Positions 17,095-26,201 of a DNA stretch of 60,525 bases are shown piece by piece. The position numbers and the translations under genes are program-made. How positions within the stretch are numbered: position 1 is the first letter of the stretch; each line of letters begins with the position of its first letter. The notes beneath the pieces are model-generated. The model had not been told where the DNA came from. It ran no database searches and was given only the letters and a program-made list of their open reading frames with translations. Origin of the DNA: Gracilibacillus halophilus YIM-C55.5 (GTDB taxonomy: Bacteria > Bacillota > Bacilli > Bacillales > Amphibacillaceae); the NCBI RefSeq assembly GCF_000359605.1, contig NZ_APML01000060.1, forward strand, positions 1 through 60,525, read 5' to 3'.

Positions 17095-18690
17095 ATGAGT
17101 CATGATGTGAAACAAATGATTGAAAATGGTGAGACAGTACTGGGGATTGAACTAGGCTCTACGAGAATCAAGTCGGTATTGATTGGTGCAAATCATGAAC
17201 CGATCGCGTCCGGAAGTCATGATTGGGAAAATAGTTATGTGGATAATATTTGGACATATAGTTTAGATGACATTTGGAGCGGGTTGCAAGATAGTTATCA
17301 AAATTTAGTAGCAGACGTAAAAAAACAGTACGATGTAAAACTACAAACGATTGGTGCGATCGGATTTAGCGGGATGATGCACGGTTACATGGCGTTTAAT
17401 AAAGATGAAGAACTTCTTGTGCCATTCCGTACTTGGCGTAACAATATTACAGAAGAAGCATCGAAAGCACTAACAGAATTGTTTAACTATAATATTCCGC
17501 AACGTTGGAGTATTGCTCATTTATACCAAGCGATTTTAAACAAAGAAGATCATGTATCAGAAATTGATTTTCAAACAACGTTAGCTGGTTATATCCATTG
17601 GCAACTAACTGGGGAAAAGGTGCTAGGAGTCGGCGAAGCCTCAGGTGTATTCCCAATTGATTTAGAGACAAAAAGCTTTAATCAGAATATGATCAATCAA
17701 TTTAATGAACAAGTCGCTTCACGAAATTTCGCATGGAAGCTCGAAGACATCTTACCTGAAGTATTAGTGGCAGGTGAAGATGCTGGAACGCTTACGGCAG
17801 AAGGGGCGAAGTTACTTGATGTGAGCGGCGAATTACAATCAGGTATACCGCTCTGTCCACCAGAAGGCGATGCTGGCACTGGTATGGTTGCGACAAACAG
17901 TGTAGCGAAACGAACAGGGAATGTTTCAGCTGGTACATCTGCGTTTGCCATGGTTGTACTTGAAAAGGATTTATCGAAAGTATATCCCGAAATTGATCTA
18001 GTCACGACGCCAACGGGAAATTTAGTTGCCATGGCGCATTCGAATAACTGTACATCTGATTTAAATGCATGGGTCGGTTTGTTTGGAGAATTTTCTAAGG
18101 CGATCGGTGCAGACGTTGACGCAGACACGTTATTCAGCACGTTATTTCATCAAGCACTGAAAGGAGATGCTGATGGCGGCGGCTTGCTATCATATGGTTA
18201 CCTATCTGGTGAGCACATGACCCATTTCGAAGAAGGACGCCCGTTATTTGCTCGTTCATCCGAAAGTCAGTTTACTTTAGCTAATTTTATGCGAACGCAT
18301 TTATTTACAGCATTTGGTGCTATGAAAATCGGTATGGATATCCTATTAAAAGAGGAAAACGTAAAGTTGGATGAAGTATTAGGCCATGGTGGTATCTTCA
18401 AGACAGAAGGTGTAGCACAGAGTCTGCTTGCTGGGGCCTTTGATACCCCTGTTTCTGTTATGGAAACTGCAGGAGAAGGCGGTGCATGGGGCATTGCTTT
18501 ACTCGGCGCCTACTTAAAACATCAAAAACAAGGTCAAACCTTAGAAGCATACTTAAATGAGAATGTCTTTGGCAATCAATCAGTGAAAACAATCAATCCT
18601 GATCCAGAAGATGTGCAAGGATTTGAACAGTTTATGGCGCGATACAAGAAAGGACTCAGTATCGAACGCGCTGCAGTTGATAATTTATAA
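17095..18690 (+). CDS. FGGY-family pentulose kinase (xylulokinase- or ribulokinase-like)
   Basis: A 531-residue FGGY carbohydrate kinase. The N-terminal ATPase strand is [28 protein letters not shown] follows, then the substrate domain VPFRTWRNN, the phosphate 2 region [12 protein letters not shown], and the adenosine motif [15 protein letters not shown]. Its type is the clostridial-style kinase often labelled xylulokinase; the Clostridium acetobutylicum member AraK is reported to be an L-ribulokinase, so either pentulose is possible. The ATG at 17095 has AGGGGG seven bases upstream. A cre-like site precedes it and a strong terminator follows, so it is monocistronic. No isomerase adjoins it. 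Confidence 0.85.
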   Translation: MSHDVKQMIENGETVLGIELGSTRIKSVLIGANHEPIASGSHDWENSYVDNIWTYSLDDIWSGLQDSYQNLVADVKKQYDVKLQTIGAIGFSGMMHGYMAFNKDEELLVPFRTWRNNITEEASKALTELFNYNIPQRWSIAHLYQAILNKEDHVSEIDFQTTLAGYIHWQLTGEKVLGVGEASGVFPIDLETKSFNQNMINQFNEQVASRNFAWKLEDILPEVLVAGEDAGTLTAEGAKLLDVSGELQSGIPLCPPEGDAGTGMVATNSVAKRTGNVSAGTSAFAMVVLEKDLSKVYPEIDLVTTPTGNLVAMAHSNNCTSDLNAWVGLFGEFSKAIGADVDADTLFSTLFHQALKGDADGGGLLSYGYLSGEHMTHFEEGRPLFARSSESQFTLANFMRTHLFTAFGAMKIGMDILLKEENVKLDEVLGHGGIFKTEGVAQSLLAGAFDTPVSVMETAGEGGAWGIALLGAYLKHQKQGQTLEAYLNENVFGNQSVKTINPDPEDVQGFEQFMARYKKGLSIERAAVDNL

Positions 18691-18699
18691 ACAGTGTTA

Positions 18700-18735
18700 A
18701 AGGAGAGCTAAGTGATTGTAGCTCTCCTTTTTTGT
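18700..18735 (+). terminator. Rho-independent terminator after FGGY kinase
   Basis: AAGGAGAGCTA and TAGCTCTCCTT form an 11-bp stem around a ten-base loop, followed directly by a run of T. Confidence 0.9.
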
Positions 18736-18740
18736 GATGT

Positions 18741-18800
18741 GAGACGAGAAAAAAGAATGTCAGGCTAGAAACGTTTATGTGATGCCAGAAAAAACGTAGC
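18741..18800 (+). repeat. Three 20-nt phased repeats (locus 2)
   Basis: Three units of exactly 20 bases at 18741, 18761 and 18781; the middle one is TCAGGCTAGAAACGTTTATG. They share T(C/G)A....(C/T)AGA with the array at 13821 and lie directly after the kinase terminator. Confidence 0.8.
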
Positions 18801-18823
18801 GACTCATGACATTCAGACAAGCC

Positions 18824-18854
18824 AAAACTCAGCTAACAAGTAGATAGCTGAGTG
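18824..18854 (-). terminator. Terminator for the aldo/keto reductase gene
   Basis: On the minus strand ACTCAGCTA and TAGCTGAGT form a 9-bp stem with a nine-base loop, followed by TTTT. It lies just after the stop of the aldo/keto reductase gene. Confidence 0.65.
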
Positions 18855-18862
18855 TGACTTAG

Positions 18863-19705
18863 TTAGAATTCCTCGTAAACGGCAGGGTCTTGATCATTGA
18901 TGCGACCGTCTTGTATTGACATGTGATTGATTACTTCCATATCTTCACTGTCTAAGGAAAAATCAAAAATCATCAAATTCTCCCGTTGTCTTATGGGTGA
19001 GGAAGATCGGGGAATGGAAACTGTACCCAATTGATAGTGCCAGCGCAAAATGATTTGAGCGACACTTTTATTATATTTGTTAGCTATCGGTTGAAGTATG
19101 TCATTCTGAAGTATTTCTCCAGTACGATAGAGCGGGCTCCATGATTCTGTCACAATGAGATGCGATTCATGCCACTTTCGTTGCTCTTGTTGATTGAAAA
19201 AAGGATGAAGTTCGATTTGATTCACACTCGGTGTTACGCTCGTTTCGTTGATTAATCGTTCAAGATGTTCTGGTAAAAAGTTACTGACCCCAATGGATCG
19301 AATCAGTCCCCATTTTTTGGCGTCGATTAAGGCTTGCCATGCTTCTAGGTATTGATCTTGAATCGGATTTGGCCAGTGAATTAAATATAAATCGTAATAA
19401 TCTAAATTTGCCCTGAACAGTGATTCTTGTATGGCTAATACGGCGTCATCATAGTTATGGTAACGCCCAGGTAATTTGGAGGTAATAAACAGATCTTTTC
19501 TTGAAACAGAACTACGACGGATGGCAGTGCCAACAGTTCCTTCATTTTCGTAATTATAAGCCGTATCTATCAAACGATAGCCATTGTCAATCGCACTACT
19601 GATGGCAGTAACACCTTCCATCCCTTTTAATTTCACAGATCCTAATCCGATCATGGGCATATGAACACCATCATGCAATGTCACCTCAGGAATCGATAAC
19701 GTCAT
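18863..19705 (-). CDS. Aldo/keto reductase
   Basis: A 280-residue NADPH-dependent aldo/keto reductase, close in pattern to 2,5-diketogluconate reductase/YvgN types. The catalytic tetrad can be read as Asp and Tyr in RLIDTAYNYENE, Lys in FITSKLPG, and His in YDLYLIHWPNP. SIGVSNF and the C-terminal SIPRSSSP (cofactor phosphate) are also present. It would reduce small aldehydes or sugars. A role in pentose reduction beside the alditol oxidase is only suggested by context. Confidence 0.92.
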   Translation of the reverse strand: MTLSIPEVTLHDGVHMPMIGLGSVKLKGMEGVTAISSAIDNGYRLIDTAYNYENEGTVGTAIRRSSVSRKDLFITSKLPGRYHNYDDAVLAIQESLFRANLDYYDLYLIHWPNPIQDQYLEAWQALIDAKKWGLIRSIGVSNFLPEHLERLINETSVTPSVNQIELHPFFNQQEQRKWHESHLIVTESWSPLYRTGEILQNDILQPIANKYNKSVAQIILRWHYQLGTVSIPRSSSPIRQRENLMIFDFSLDSEDMEVINHMSIQDGRINDQDPAVYEEF

Positions 19706-19775
19706 TTGATCACTCCTTTGTTATCTATTTTACCCTATAAAGCCAATAGTTATGACTTGAAGCACTCAAGAAGGG

Positions 19776-19895
19776 TACGAATTTATCTAGCTTCAGTTGT
19801 GGATATCTGGTCTGAGATTAATATTTCTAGTCTCATTCGTGAAATTCTAGCCTCAGTAAAATATTTCTGGCTTGAAGCAAATTTATCTAGCCTGA
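19776..19895 (-). repeat. Array of six 20-nt phased repeats, inverted (locus 3)
   Basis: Six 20-base units end at 19795, 19815, 19835, 19855, 19875 and 19895, each with a TCT(A/G)G(C/T)(T/C)T(C/G)A end, the reverse complement of the T(C/G)A.GC(C/T)AGA start seen at 13821. Example: AGCAAATTTATCTAGCCTGA. The array lies between the divergent aldo/keto reductase and GH43 genes, so it occupies their shared upstream region. Confidence 0.88.
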
Positions 19896-19979
19896 AAGAT
19901 AAAATCTACAAAACATTTGATTACCTTATCCTTTTTTGACATAATGTAAGGGCATACATACTTTATGGAGGAAATGTAC

Positions 19980-21482
19980 ATGACACAAGCGAATACAGTT
20001 TTAACCAATCCTATTCTTTGGTCGGATGTGCCGGATGTGGATGTCATTCGAGTAGGGACCGTCTATTATATGGTAAGCACTAGTATGCACACTATGCCAG
20101 GGTGCCCAATTATGAAATCAGACAATTTGGTTAATTGGGAAATCGTAAGCTATGTTTTTGATACGTTGGAAGATAACAATGCTCATAATCTATTAGATGG
20201 ACAAGGAATCTATGGACAGGGATCATGGGCGGCAAGTTTGCGTTATCATAACGAAACGTTTTATGTTTGTTTTTCTAGCAATGACATGAATCAATTTTAT
20301 ATTTATCAGACGCAAGATATCGAAAATGGACCATGGCAACGGTCAGTCATTGACGGAATTTATCATGACCCAGGTTTACTGTTTGATCAAGATCGTGTAT
20401 TTGTCATTTATGGTTGTGGCGATATACATATAACAGAGCTTACCGAAGATGTGACTGCAGTGAAGCCTGGTGGTGTGAATCAGTTATTACTCGAAACGAA
20501 AAAAGAAAATATGGGTTTGCGTTGTGAAGGCTGTCATGCTTATATCATCAATGGACGATATTATTTATTGTTTATTGAATGGCCAACGGATGGAAACAAA
20601 CGTAGACGACAAATTTGTTACCGTTCCAATCATCTATTAGGTGAATATGAACGAAAAATCATTTTTGATGATGATTTGGGTGATCATAATCAAGGGATTG
20701 CACAAGGTGCGATTTTCGATACCCCTGACGGTGATTGGTACGCCATGTTGTTTCAAGATCATGGTGCAGTTGGAAGAATTCCTTATATTTTACCGGTCGA
20801 ATGGCAACATCAATGGCCGGTGATAGAAGTCAAACGTGAATTTGAAGTGAATGGTACACATAAAGCCACTCAACCGCTTGTTGCGAGTGATGATTTTGAT
20901 TATAAAGAACATTCATTAGCATTACAGTGGCAATGGAATCATAATCCTGATCATCGCTTCTGGTCTGTGACGGATCGACCTGGACATTTACGTTTGAAGA
21001 CAGGGCATGTGACGAGTAGCGTTCTCACTGCTCGCAATACGCTGACTCAGCGCACCGAAGGGCCAGGTTGTCGTGCGTCGACTGTCATGGATGTATCCAA
21101 TATGAAACCAGGCGACTATGCGGGCTTGGTGGCTTTGCAGAATGCTTTTGGAACGGTGGGATTGAAAGTAGATGACAATCATCATTATCATGTAACCATG
21201 ACGGTAAACGACGGGAACGGTCAGGAAAAAGTGGTGGAATCCCTTCCTTATCGAAAGAATCAAATTTATGTAAAGATTGTCTATAATTTTGAAAATCAGA
21301 TCGATGAAGCCACTTTTTTTTATTCAGAAGATGGTTTCAATTGGCACGCTATTGGTGAAACGTTATCGATGAAGTATACCTTGGATCATTTTATGGGGTA
21401 TCGGATCGGATTATTTAATTATGCTACGACTGAAAGCGGCGGTTTCGTCGACTACGATTATTTTTATTATGAACGGAGATAA
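19980..21482 (+). CDS. GH43-family glycosidase (beta-xylosidase/arabinofuranosidase-like)
   Basis: A 500-residue glycoside hydrolase with an N-terminal five-bladed propeller and a C-terminal beta-sandwich (from about residue 305). The catalytic base is expected in WSDVPDVDVIR (Asp16 or Asp19), the pKa-tuning Asp in YHDPGLL (Asp130), and the general acid Glu in LRCEGCHAYI (Glu183). There is no signal peptide, so it acts inside the cell on imported oligosaccharides. I chose the ATG at 19980, because GGAGG overlaps an earlier in-frame ATG. It probably releases xylose or arabinose from short xylan fragments. A terminator follows. Confidence 0.88.
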   Translation: MTQANTVLTNPILWSDVPDVDVIRVGTVYYMVSTSMHTMPGCPIMKSDNLVNWEIVSYVFDTLEDNNAHNLLDGQGIYGQGSWAASLRYHNETFYVCFSSNDMNQFYIYQTQDIENGPWQRSVIDGIYHDPGLLFDQDRVFVIYGCGDIHITELTEDVTAVKPGGVNQLLLETKKENMGLRCEGCHAYIINGRYYLLFIEWPTDGNKRRRQICYRSNHLLGEYERKIIFDDDLGDHNQGIAQGAIFDTPDGDWYAMLFQDHGAVGRIPYILPVEWQHQWPVIEVKREFEVNGTHKATQPLVASDDFDYKEHSLALQWQWNHNPDHRFWSVTDRPGHLRLKTGHVTSSVLTARNTLTQRTEGPGCRASTVMDVSNMKPGDYAGLVALQNAFGTVGLKVDDNHHYHVTMTVNDGNGQEKVVESLPYRKNQIYVKIVYNFENQIDEATFFYSEDGFNWHAIGETLSMKYTLDHFMGYRIGLFNYATTESGGFVDYDYFYYERR

Positions 21483-21483
21483 T

Positions 21484-21517
21484 GGGACGAGGGATAAGAC
21501 CTTGTTCCATTTTTTTC
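21484..21517 (+). terminator. Rho-independent terminator after GH43 gene
   Basis: GGGACGAGG pairs fully with CCTTGTTCC (two G-U pairs) around a seven-base loop, followed by ATTTTTTT. Confidence 0.8.
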
Positions 21518-21594
21518 TATGAATGATTAACTTCCCTAAGCAAGATGCTAACGTGTATGTGGTGTGCATGTTAACATTTAGTGGGGTGATAATT

Positions 21595-22527
21595 ATGAAG
21601 GCTATTGTGATTAACCAATATGGTGGGAAAGATCAATTAAAAGAAAAGGAAATGGACAAGCCTGTACCTGGTGACAAACAGGTTGTCGTTAAACTACATG
21701 CCACTTCAATTAATCCCATTGACTGGAAATTGCGCGAGGGTTATTTGAAAGAAATGCTTACGTTTGATTTCCCAATTATCTTAGGATGGGATGCGGCAGG
21801 CGTTATCGACGAAGTAGGCGAAGATGTGCAAGATTTCCAAGTTGGCGATAAAGTTTTCGCCCGTCCTGATACAACGAATAGAGGAACGTATGCTGAATAC
21901 ACAGCAGTTGATGAACATTTGTTAGCAAAGATTCCAGACAATATCGGATATGAAGAAGCAGCTGTTGTGCCTCTGACTGGTTTAACAGCGTACCAATGTT
22001 TGTTTGAATTCGGTCGTGTTAAAGAAGGTGACAAGGTACTGATCCATGCAGGGGCTGGTGGTGTTGGCATGTTTGCGATTCAACTTGCCAAACACGCAGG
22101 AGCTTTTGTTGCGACAACCGGTAGTACGAAGAATATTGAATTTTTATATTCACTTGGTGCTGATGAAGTGATCGATTATACAAAGCAAGATTTTGATAAA
22201 GAACTCACAGACTATGATTTTGTACTGGATGCACTTGGCGGCGAGGTTCTTGAAAGAAGTTTCTCCGTGCTGAAAAGTGGCGGTACACTAGCTTCGATTG
22301 CTAGTAAACCAGATGAAGAGAAATCGAAAGAAAAAAATATTACATCTGATTTTATCTGGTTAATTCCAAAAGGTGAAAATCTGAAGAAGTTGGCTGACTT
22401 GATGGAACAAGGTCAATTAAGAGTTACTATCGGCCACCAATTCCCATTAACCGAAGAAGGAATCAAGCAAGCACATGAAGTAAGTGAAAGTCATCATGCC
22501 AAAGGAAAGATTGTTATAACCATGTAA
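21595..22527 (+). CDS. Zinc-independent MDR oxidoreductase (quinone-reductase-like)
   Basis: A 310-residue medium-chain dehydrogenase/reductase of the NADPH:quinone reductase branch. SINPIDWKLREG, FPIILGWDAAGVIDEVG, and the Rossmann nucleotide-binding stretch VLIHAGAGGVGMFAIQLAK are diagnostic. Zinc-binding cysteines are absent. The ATG at 21595 (GTGGGGTGA upstream) gives the family's usual MKAIVINQYGG start, though the frame is open 24 codons further up. It probably reduces quinones or reactive enones. It is flanked by terminators on both sides. Confidence 0.9.
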   Translation: MKAIVINQYGGKDQLKEKEMDKPVPGDKQVVVKLHATSINPIDWKLREGYLKEMLTFDFPIILGWDAAGVIDEVGEDVQDFQVGDKVFARPDTTNRGTYAEYTAVDEHLLAKIPDNIGYEEAAVVPLTGLTAYQCLFEFGRVKEGDKVLIHAGAGGVGMFAIQLAKHAGAFVATTGSTKNIEFLYSLGADEVIDYTKQDFDKELTDYDFVLDALGGEVLERSFSVLKSGGTLASIASKPDEEKSKEKNITSDFIWLIPKGENLKKLADLMEQGQLRVTIGHQFPLTEEGIKQAHEVSESHHAKGKIVITM

Positions 22528-22543
22528 CTGAATAGTGCATCAC

Positions 22544-22576
22544 AACCAGTCGTATAGGAAGCGACTGGTTTTTTTG
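22544..22576 (+). terminator. Rho-independent terminator after quinone-reductase-like gene
   Basis: AACCAGTCG and CGACTGGTT form a 9-bp stem with a nine-base loop, followed by a T-run. Confidence 0.88.
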
Positions 22577-22649
22577 TACCTAAGAATAAACAGTAGAGCC
22601 GAGTACATACTAAACTTGAGAAACTATGTGTAAAGTGAAGGAGGATGTT

Positions 22650-23737
22650 ATGAAAATAAAAGCAGCGGTAACGTATAGTGAAGGTGATGCTTTTGAAATT
22701 GAAGAAGTGGATTTACAAGAGCCAAAAGCTAATGAAGTATTAGTTAAAGTCGTCGCATCTGGCATATGTCATACGGATTTAATTGTTCGAGATCAGCATG
22801 TACCGGGTCACTTGCCAGCTGTATTAGGACATGAAGGTTCTGGTGTTGTAGAGAAAGTAGGAGAAAATGTAACAGAAGTTGAGCCAGGCGATCATGTTGG
22901 GTTGTCTTTTAGCTCATGTGGGAAGTGTGAAAGTTGCAGAAGGGGTGCACCTTACGCCTGTGTCAATATGTTTGAATTGAATTTCGGCGGGAACTTAAAT
23001 GATGGAACAAAACGTCTGAGTAAAGATGGTCAGGAGTTAGGAACGTTTTTTGGACAATCATCGTTTAGTACATATGCCGTTGCACACGAACGTAATGTGG
23101 TAAAAGTTGATTCAGACATTGATCTGAATATTGTCGGCCCATTAGGCTGTGGAATACAAACTGGAAGCGGTGCGGTGCTTGAATATTTGCAACCGGAAGT
23201 GGACTCATCTATCACTATTTTTGGATGTGGCACAGTCGGATTAAGCGCTGTGATGGCTGCGAAATTAACGGGAGCTTCGCATATTATTGCGGTCGACTTA
23301 CAGGAAAATCGGTTGGAATTGGCACAAGAATTAGGGGCTACAGATATCATCAATGGAAATGAAGCGAACGTTGTGGAAACAATCAGAGATATTACCGATG
23401 GCGGCGTGAACTATGGTGTTGATACGACAGGAGCACCACCAGTTTTTAAACAGGCGTTGCATTCGCTAGGTGTGCTTGGCCATTTGGTGGTAGTAGGGGC
23501 GACAGGTGAAACGGATATTCGTGTCCATGATGATTTAGTACCACCCAATCGAACGGTATCAGGCTGGTAGAAGGTGCAAGTATTCCTAAACTTACCGTGC
23601 CAAAACTCATTCGCCTGTATCAAGCAGGAAAATTCCCATTTGATACATTCATCAAGACCTACAAATTTGAAGACATTCAACAAGCGGTAAAAGACACAGA
23701 GGAAGGCAGGACTATAAAACCTGTCTTACTCATGTAG
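22650..23737 (+). pseudogene. Zn-dependent alcohol dehydrogenase, broken by one frameshift
   Basis: The first 306 codons encode a zinc-type MDR alcohol dehydrogenase (aryl-alcohol type). The catalytic zinc site is GICHTDL with GHEGSGVVE, the structural zinc cysteines are CGKCESCRRGAPYAC, and the NAD site is IFGCGTVGLSAVMAA. Near 23565 the frame changes: after TVSG it runs into a stop, while the +1 frame continues LVEGASIPKLTVPKLI and later FEDIQQAVKDTEEG to TIKPVLLM and the stop at 23737. One added base (for example T in GGC-TGG) would restore a normal protein of about 362 residues. The ATG at 22650 follows AAGGAGG. It is either recently inactivated or a sequencing error. Confidence 0.88.
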
Positions 23738-23739
23738 GC

Positions 23740-23799
23740 TCAAACGAGAAAAATAATTGTGACGCTAGAAATAATAATCTCAGGCTAGAAAAATAAGAT
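23740..23799 (+). repeat. Three 20-nt phased repeats (locus 4)
   Basis: Units at 23740, 23760 and 23780, each 20 bases, for example TCAGGCTAGAAAAATAAGAT. They start three bases after the stop of the alcohol dehydrogenase frame, as at loci 1 and 2. Confidence 0.8.
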
Positions 23800-23874
23800 A
23801 ATGGTCTCTCCTTCGTACATTTATATGGGTGTTTGCATAAGATGGAATGAGTTTCTTAGAGAGGGGAAAATGCT

Positions 23875-24351
23875 ATGTATCATTCATATGACCAACCATT
23901 TTGGCAAAGGCAGATGCAACATCCTTGGGGATATCCGCAACCCTATCAACAACCTCATTGGCAGCATCAATCAATGGATCACGGTGGACGTCCGTTTATC
24001 GTCAATATAGAAAAAGCGACAAAACAGAATCAAACATTTCGTACAGCTTTGTGGACGGGGCAACATTTACAAGTCACATTAATGTCTATAGGTGTTGGGG
24101 ATAGTATCGGTTTAGAGGTGCATCCAGACACTGATCAATTTTTACGCATTGAATCGGGGCAAGGACTTGTGCAAATGGGAGACAGAAAAAACAGGTTAGA
24201 TTATCAACAATATGTGTTTGAAGATAACGCAATTATGGTTCCAGCTGGTAAATGGCACAATTTAATTAACATAGGGAATCGTCCGTTAAAATTATACTCG
24301 ATCTATGCCCCACCAGAACACCCATACGGCACCATTCAACCAACAAAATAG
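23875..24351 (+). CDS. Cupin-domain protein with Pro/Gln/His-rich N-terminus
   Basis: A 158-residue protein. Residues 1-38 are rich in His, Gln, Tyr and Pro (QPFWQRQMQHPWGYPQPY), a low-complexity head like that of spore coat proteins. Residues 55-150 form a cupin: GDSIGLEVHPDTDQFLRIES supplies the first metal-binding set and VPAGKWHNLINIGN the second His. The ATG follows GAGGGG. A metal-binding enzyme or spore-associated protein is likely; the combination suggests the coat, but this is inference. Confidence 0.82.
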   Translation: MYHSYDQPFWQRQMQHPWGYPQPYQQPHWQHQSMDHGGRPFIVNIEKATKQNQTFRTALWTGQHLQVTLMSIGVGDSIGLEVHPDTDQFLRIESGQGLVQMGDRKNRLDYQQYVFEDNAIMVPAGKWHNLINIGNRPLKLYSIYAPPEHPYGTIQPTK

Positions 24352-24392
24352 AACAGGTTCCTCGTCCTATACTGGGTCGAGGAACCTGTTCT
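24351..24392. terminator. Bidirectional terminator between cupin and GT2 genes
   Basis: GAACAGGTTCCTCG and CGAGGAACCTGTTC form a 14-bp stem around a 14-base loop. ATTGTTTT follows on the plus strand. Confidence 0.85.
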
Positions 24393-24403
24393 ATTGTTTT
24401 AAA

Positions 24404-25726
24404 CTATTTCCATTTCCTTTTTAATTTGAAGGTTTCTTGAACATAACCCCAAACTGACACAGGAGCCATTAACATTTGATAGCACAAGGTAAATAAAATA
24501 AAACCGCTCATATTTTTTCTAACACGTAGGTTAAGTTCCTTGAACACGCTTTTTTGATAACGGTAGAGGATACCATAACTGATAAAAGTTAGTGGTAATA
24601 CAAATAATGTCATTGGACCAACAATCCAAAAGTAACCGAATAACGATAAGATGAGACCGGGTAGCCAAAAAAATGTGTATACAACATCCATATAAGGCAT
24701 GATAAAGTTAATTCCTGTTAAATATTTTGTATAAATTTGCGGTTGTTCCCAAGGTTTGGATAGCTTTAGTGCTTCGACCATGCCACGCGCCCAACGTGAA
24801 CGCTGCTTAGTAAAATCTCCTACAGATGTCGGTACATCTGTAAAAGCGACGGCTAATGGTTCAAAAAACACTTTCCAACCTTTTCTAAGAAATTTCCACG
24901 TCAATACAATATCTTCCCCAATGGCATCAGGCCATCCATCTATGTCTTTTACCGCTTCCGTTTTATAAATGCTAAATGCACCTTGAGCTACGAGTGTACC
25001 TTGATATAATCCTTGTAATCGTTTAATTGATGCGATTCCTAAAAAATAATCCCATTCTTGAATTTTGGTCATTAGATTATATCTGCTGTTACGGACGAGC
25101 ACTGAACCAGCCACAGCACATACATCTGTCGGTGCACTGATGATTCGGGCAACGAGATAACGCACGGCTTTGGAGTGAAGTAACGTATCAGCATCTAATG
25201 TAATTAGAAAATCTGATGTCACTTCTTGAATGCCACGATTTAATGCATGAAACTTCCCAGGCTTACTTTCGTGAATCACATGTATATGCATATCAAGATT
25301 TTGGGCAGCTTCAAGAGCAATTTCTGCCGTATTATCTGTGGAGCCATTGTCAATAAGAATGACCTGGATCAATGAGCGATAATCCTGATTTTTAATATAT
25401 TGTAACGTATTTGCAATCGTATCAGCTTCATTACGACATGCGATTAAAATAGAGACAGGTATATCTGGCCATTTTTGTTTAAATGCGGGTTGGCGGTCTA
25501 AGATCAATGTGATGACTAAGAATGCATTTAAATAACCAGGAACATAGGCGATTCCACCTATTATAAATAATGCGATTGGAAATGTGAAAATCTCTGCAAG
25601 GCTTTGAACCCACGGGAAAGATAAATAAATGGAAAATAACATCCAGCCGATCGCGAAACCATGACTCAGCCAAAACTTCAATTGGACGGGAATGTAAATG
25701 GGTTTCTTTTTTCGTTGTTTTCTCAT
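24404..25726 (-). CDS. Membrane glycosyltransferase family 2 (PgaC/IcaA-like)
   Basis: A 440-residue processive-type GT2 enzyme. It has two N-terminal TM segments (about residues 17-38 and 44-70), the GT-A core with SILIACRNEADTI, ILIDNGSTDNT, the TLDADT metal motif, the GEDIVLTW acceptor motif, and QRSRWARG (the Q/RXXRW motif of processive enzymes). Three or more C-terminal TM helices follow. The layout matches poly-N-acetylglucosamine and hyaluronan-like synthases. No deacetylase or other pga/ica genes adjoin it. The ATG at 25726 has AAAGGTGA upstream. Confidence 0.88.
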   Translation of the reverse strand: MRKQRKKKPIYIPVQLKFWLSHGFAIGWMLFSIYLSFPWVQSLAEIFTFPIALFIIGGIAYVPGYLNAFLVITLILDRQPAFKQKWPDIPVSILIACRNEADTIANTLQYIKNQDYRSLIQVILIDNGSTDNTAEIALEAAQNLDMHIHVIHESKPGKFHALNRGIQEVTSDFLITLDADTLLHSKAVRYLVARIISAPTDVCAVAGSVLVRNSRYNLMTKIQEWDYFLGIASIKRLQGLYQGTLVAQGAFSIYKTEAVKDIDGWPDAIGEDIVLTWKFLRKGWKVFFEPLAVAFTDVPTSVGDFTKQRSRWARGMVEALKLSKPWEQPQIYTKYLTGINFIMPYMDVVYTFFWLPGLILSLFGYFWIVGPMTLFVLPLTFISYGILYRYQKSVFKELNLRVRKNMSGFILFTLCYQMLMAPVSVWGYVQETFKLKRKWK

Positions 25727-25895
25727 GTTGTTCACCTTTTTGCAAGACAAGTAGACAGGTGTTCTATTCCTTATCTCGATGCTGAATTAGGAAAAATATG
25801 TTATAATTGTATAAGATATTATAAATCTATATGATCATTATATTGAATATTTGGCTAAGTGTATAGTGTTTTTTGGATTTGGATAGAGAAGGAGA

Positions 25896-25923
25896 CCTCC
25901 GTTCCCATTATGTGAGACGGAGG
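25896..25923. other. Short inverted repeat
   Basis: CCTCCGT and ACGGAGG form a 7-bp stem with a 14-base loop just after the end of the 45-residue minus-strand gene. There is no T-run, so it is a weak terminator candidate at best. Confidence 0.35.
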
Positions 25924-25943
25924 ACCTGTCCTTGCGTCCAATA

Positions 25944-26081
25944 TTAGGATTTAAAAAAATGTTTAGTTTGTGTGATTTCCTGAATTCGTTGTTTTCCTTC
26001 CTTTGTTAGATATACGTTTTTATCATTTAATAGTTTTTTTGCTAGATTTGGGGTCATGTCATAGGTGTTTTTGTTAGACAA
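25944..26081 (-). CDS. 45-residue small basic protein
   Basis: A short frame starting with TTG, with GGGAGG seven bases upstream. It opens MSNKNTYDMTPNLAKKLLND, continues KNVYLTKEGKQRIQEI and ends FFKS; it is hydrophilic, basic and probably helical. The good ribosome binding site and the lack of any competing frame make it likely to be real. No family recognised. It occupies most of the otherwise empty stretch 25727-26201. Confidence 0.55.
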   Translation of the reverse strand: MSNKNTYDMTPNLAKKLLNDKNVYLTKEGKQRIQEITQTKHFFKS

Positions 26082-26201
26082 AAAATCGCCTCCCTTTTTT
26101 CCCTATGTCATAGTATATGTAAGACAACAAAAATGAAAAAGGCGGAATAGCCAAGGCATTCATGGATTTTACATCATCAGTAATCGAGAGGAGGTGACTT
26201 G

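Noticed and set aside
19936-19964. Sigma-A promoter (TTGACA, TACTTT) before the GH43 gene
   Set aside because: The predicted start point would fall inside the ribosome binding site, so the match is probably chance.
24404-25726. Complete poly-N-acetylglucosamine (ica/pga) operon
   Set aside because: Only the synthase-like glycosyltransferase is present; no deacetylase, IcaD-like or export gene adjoins it.
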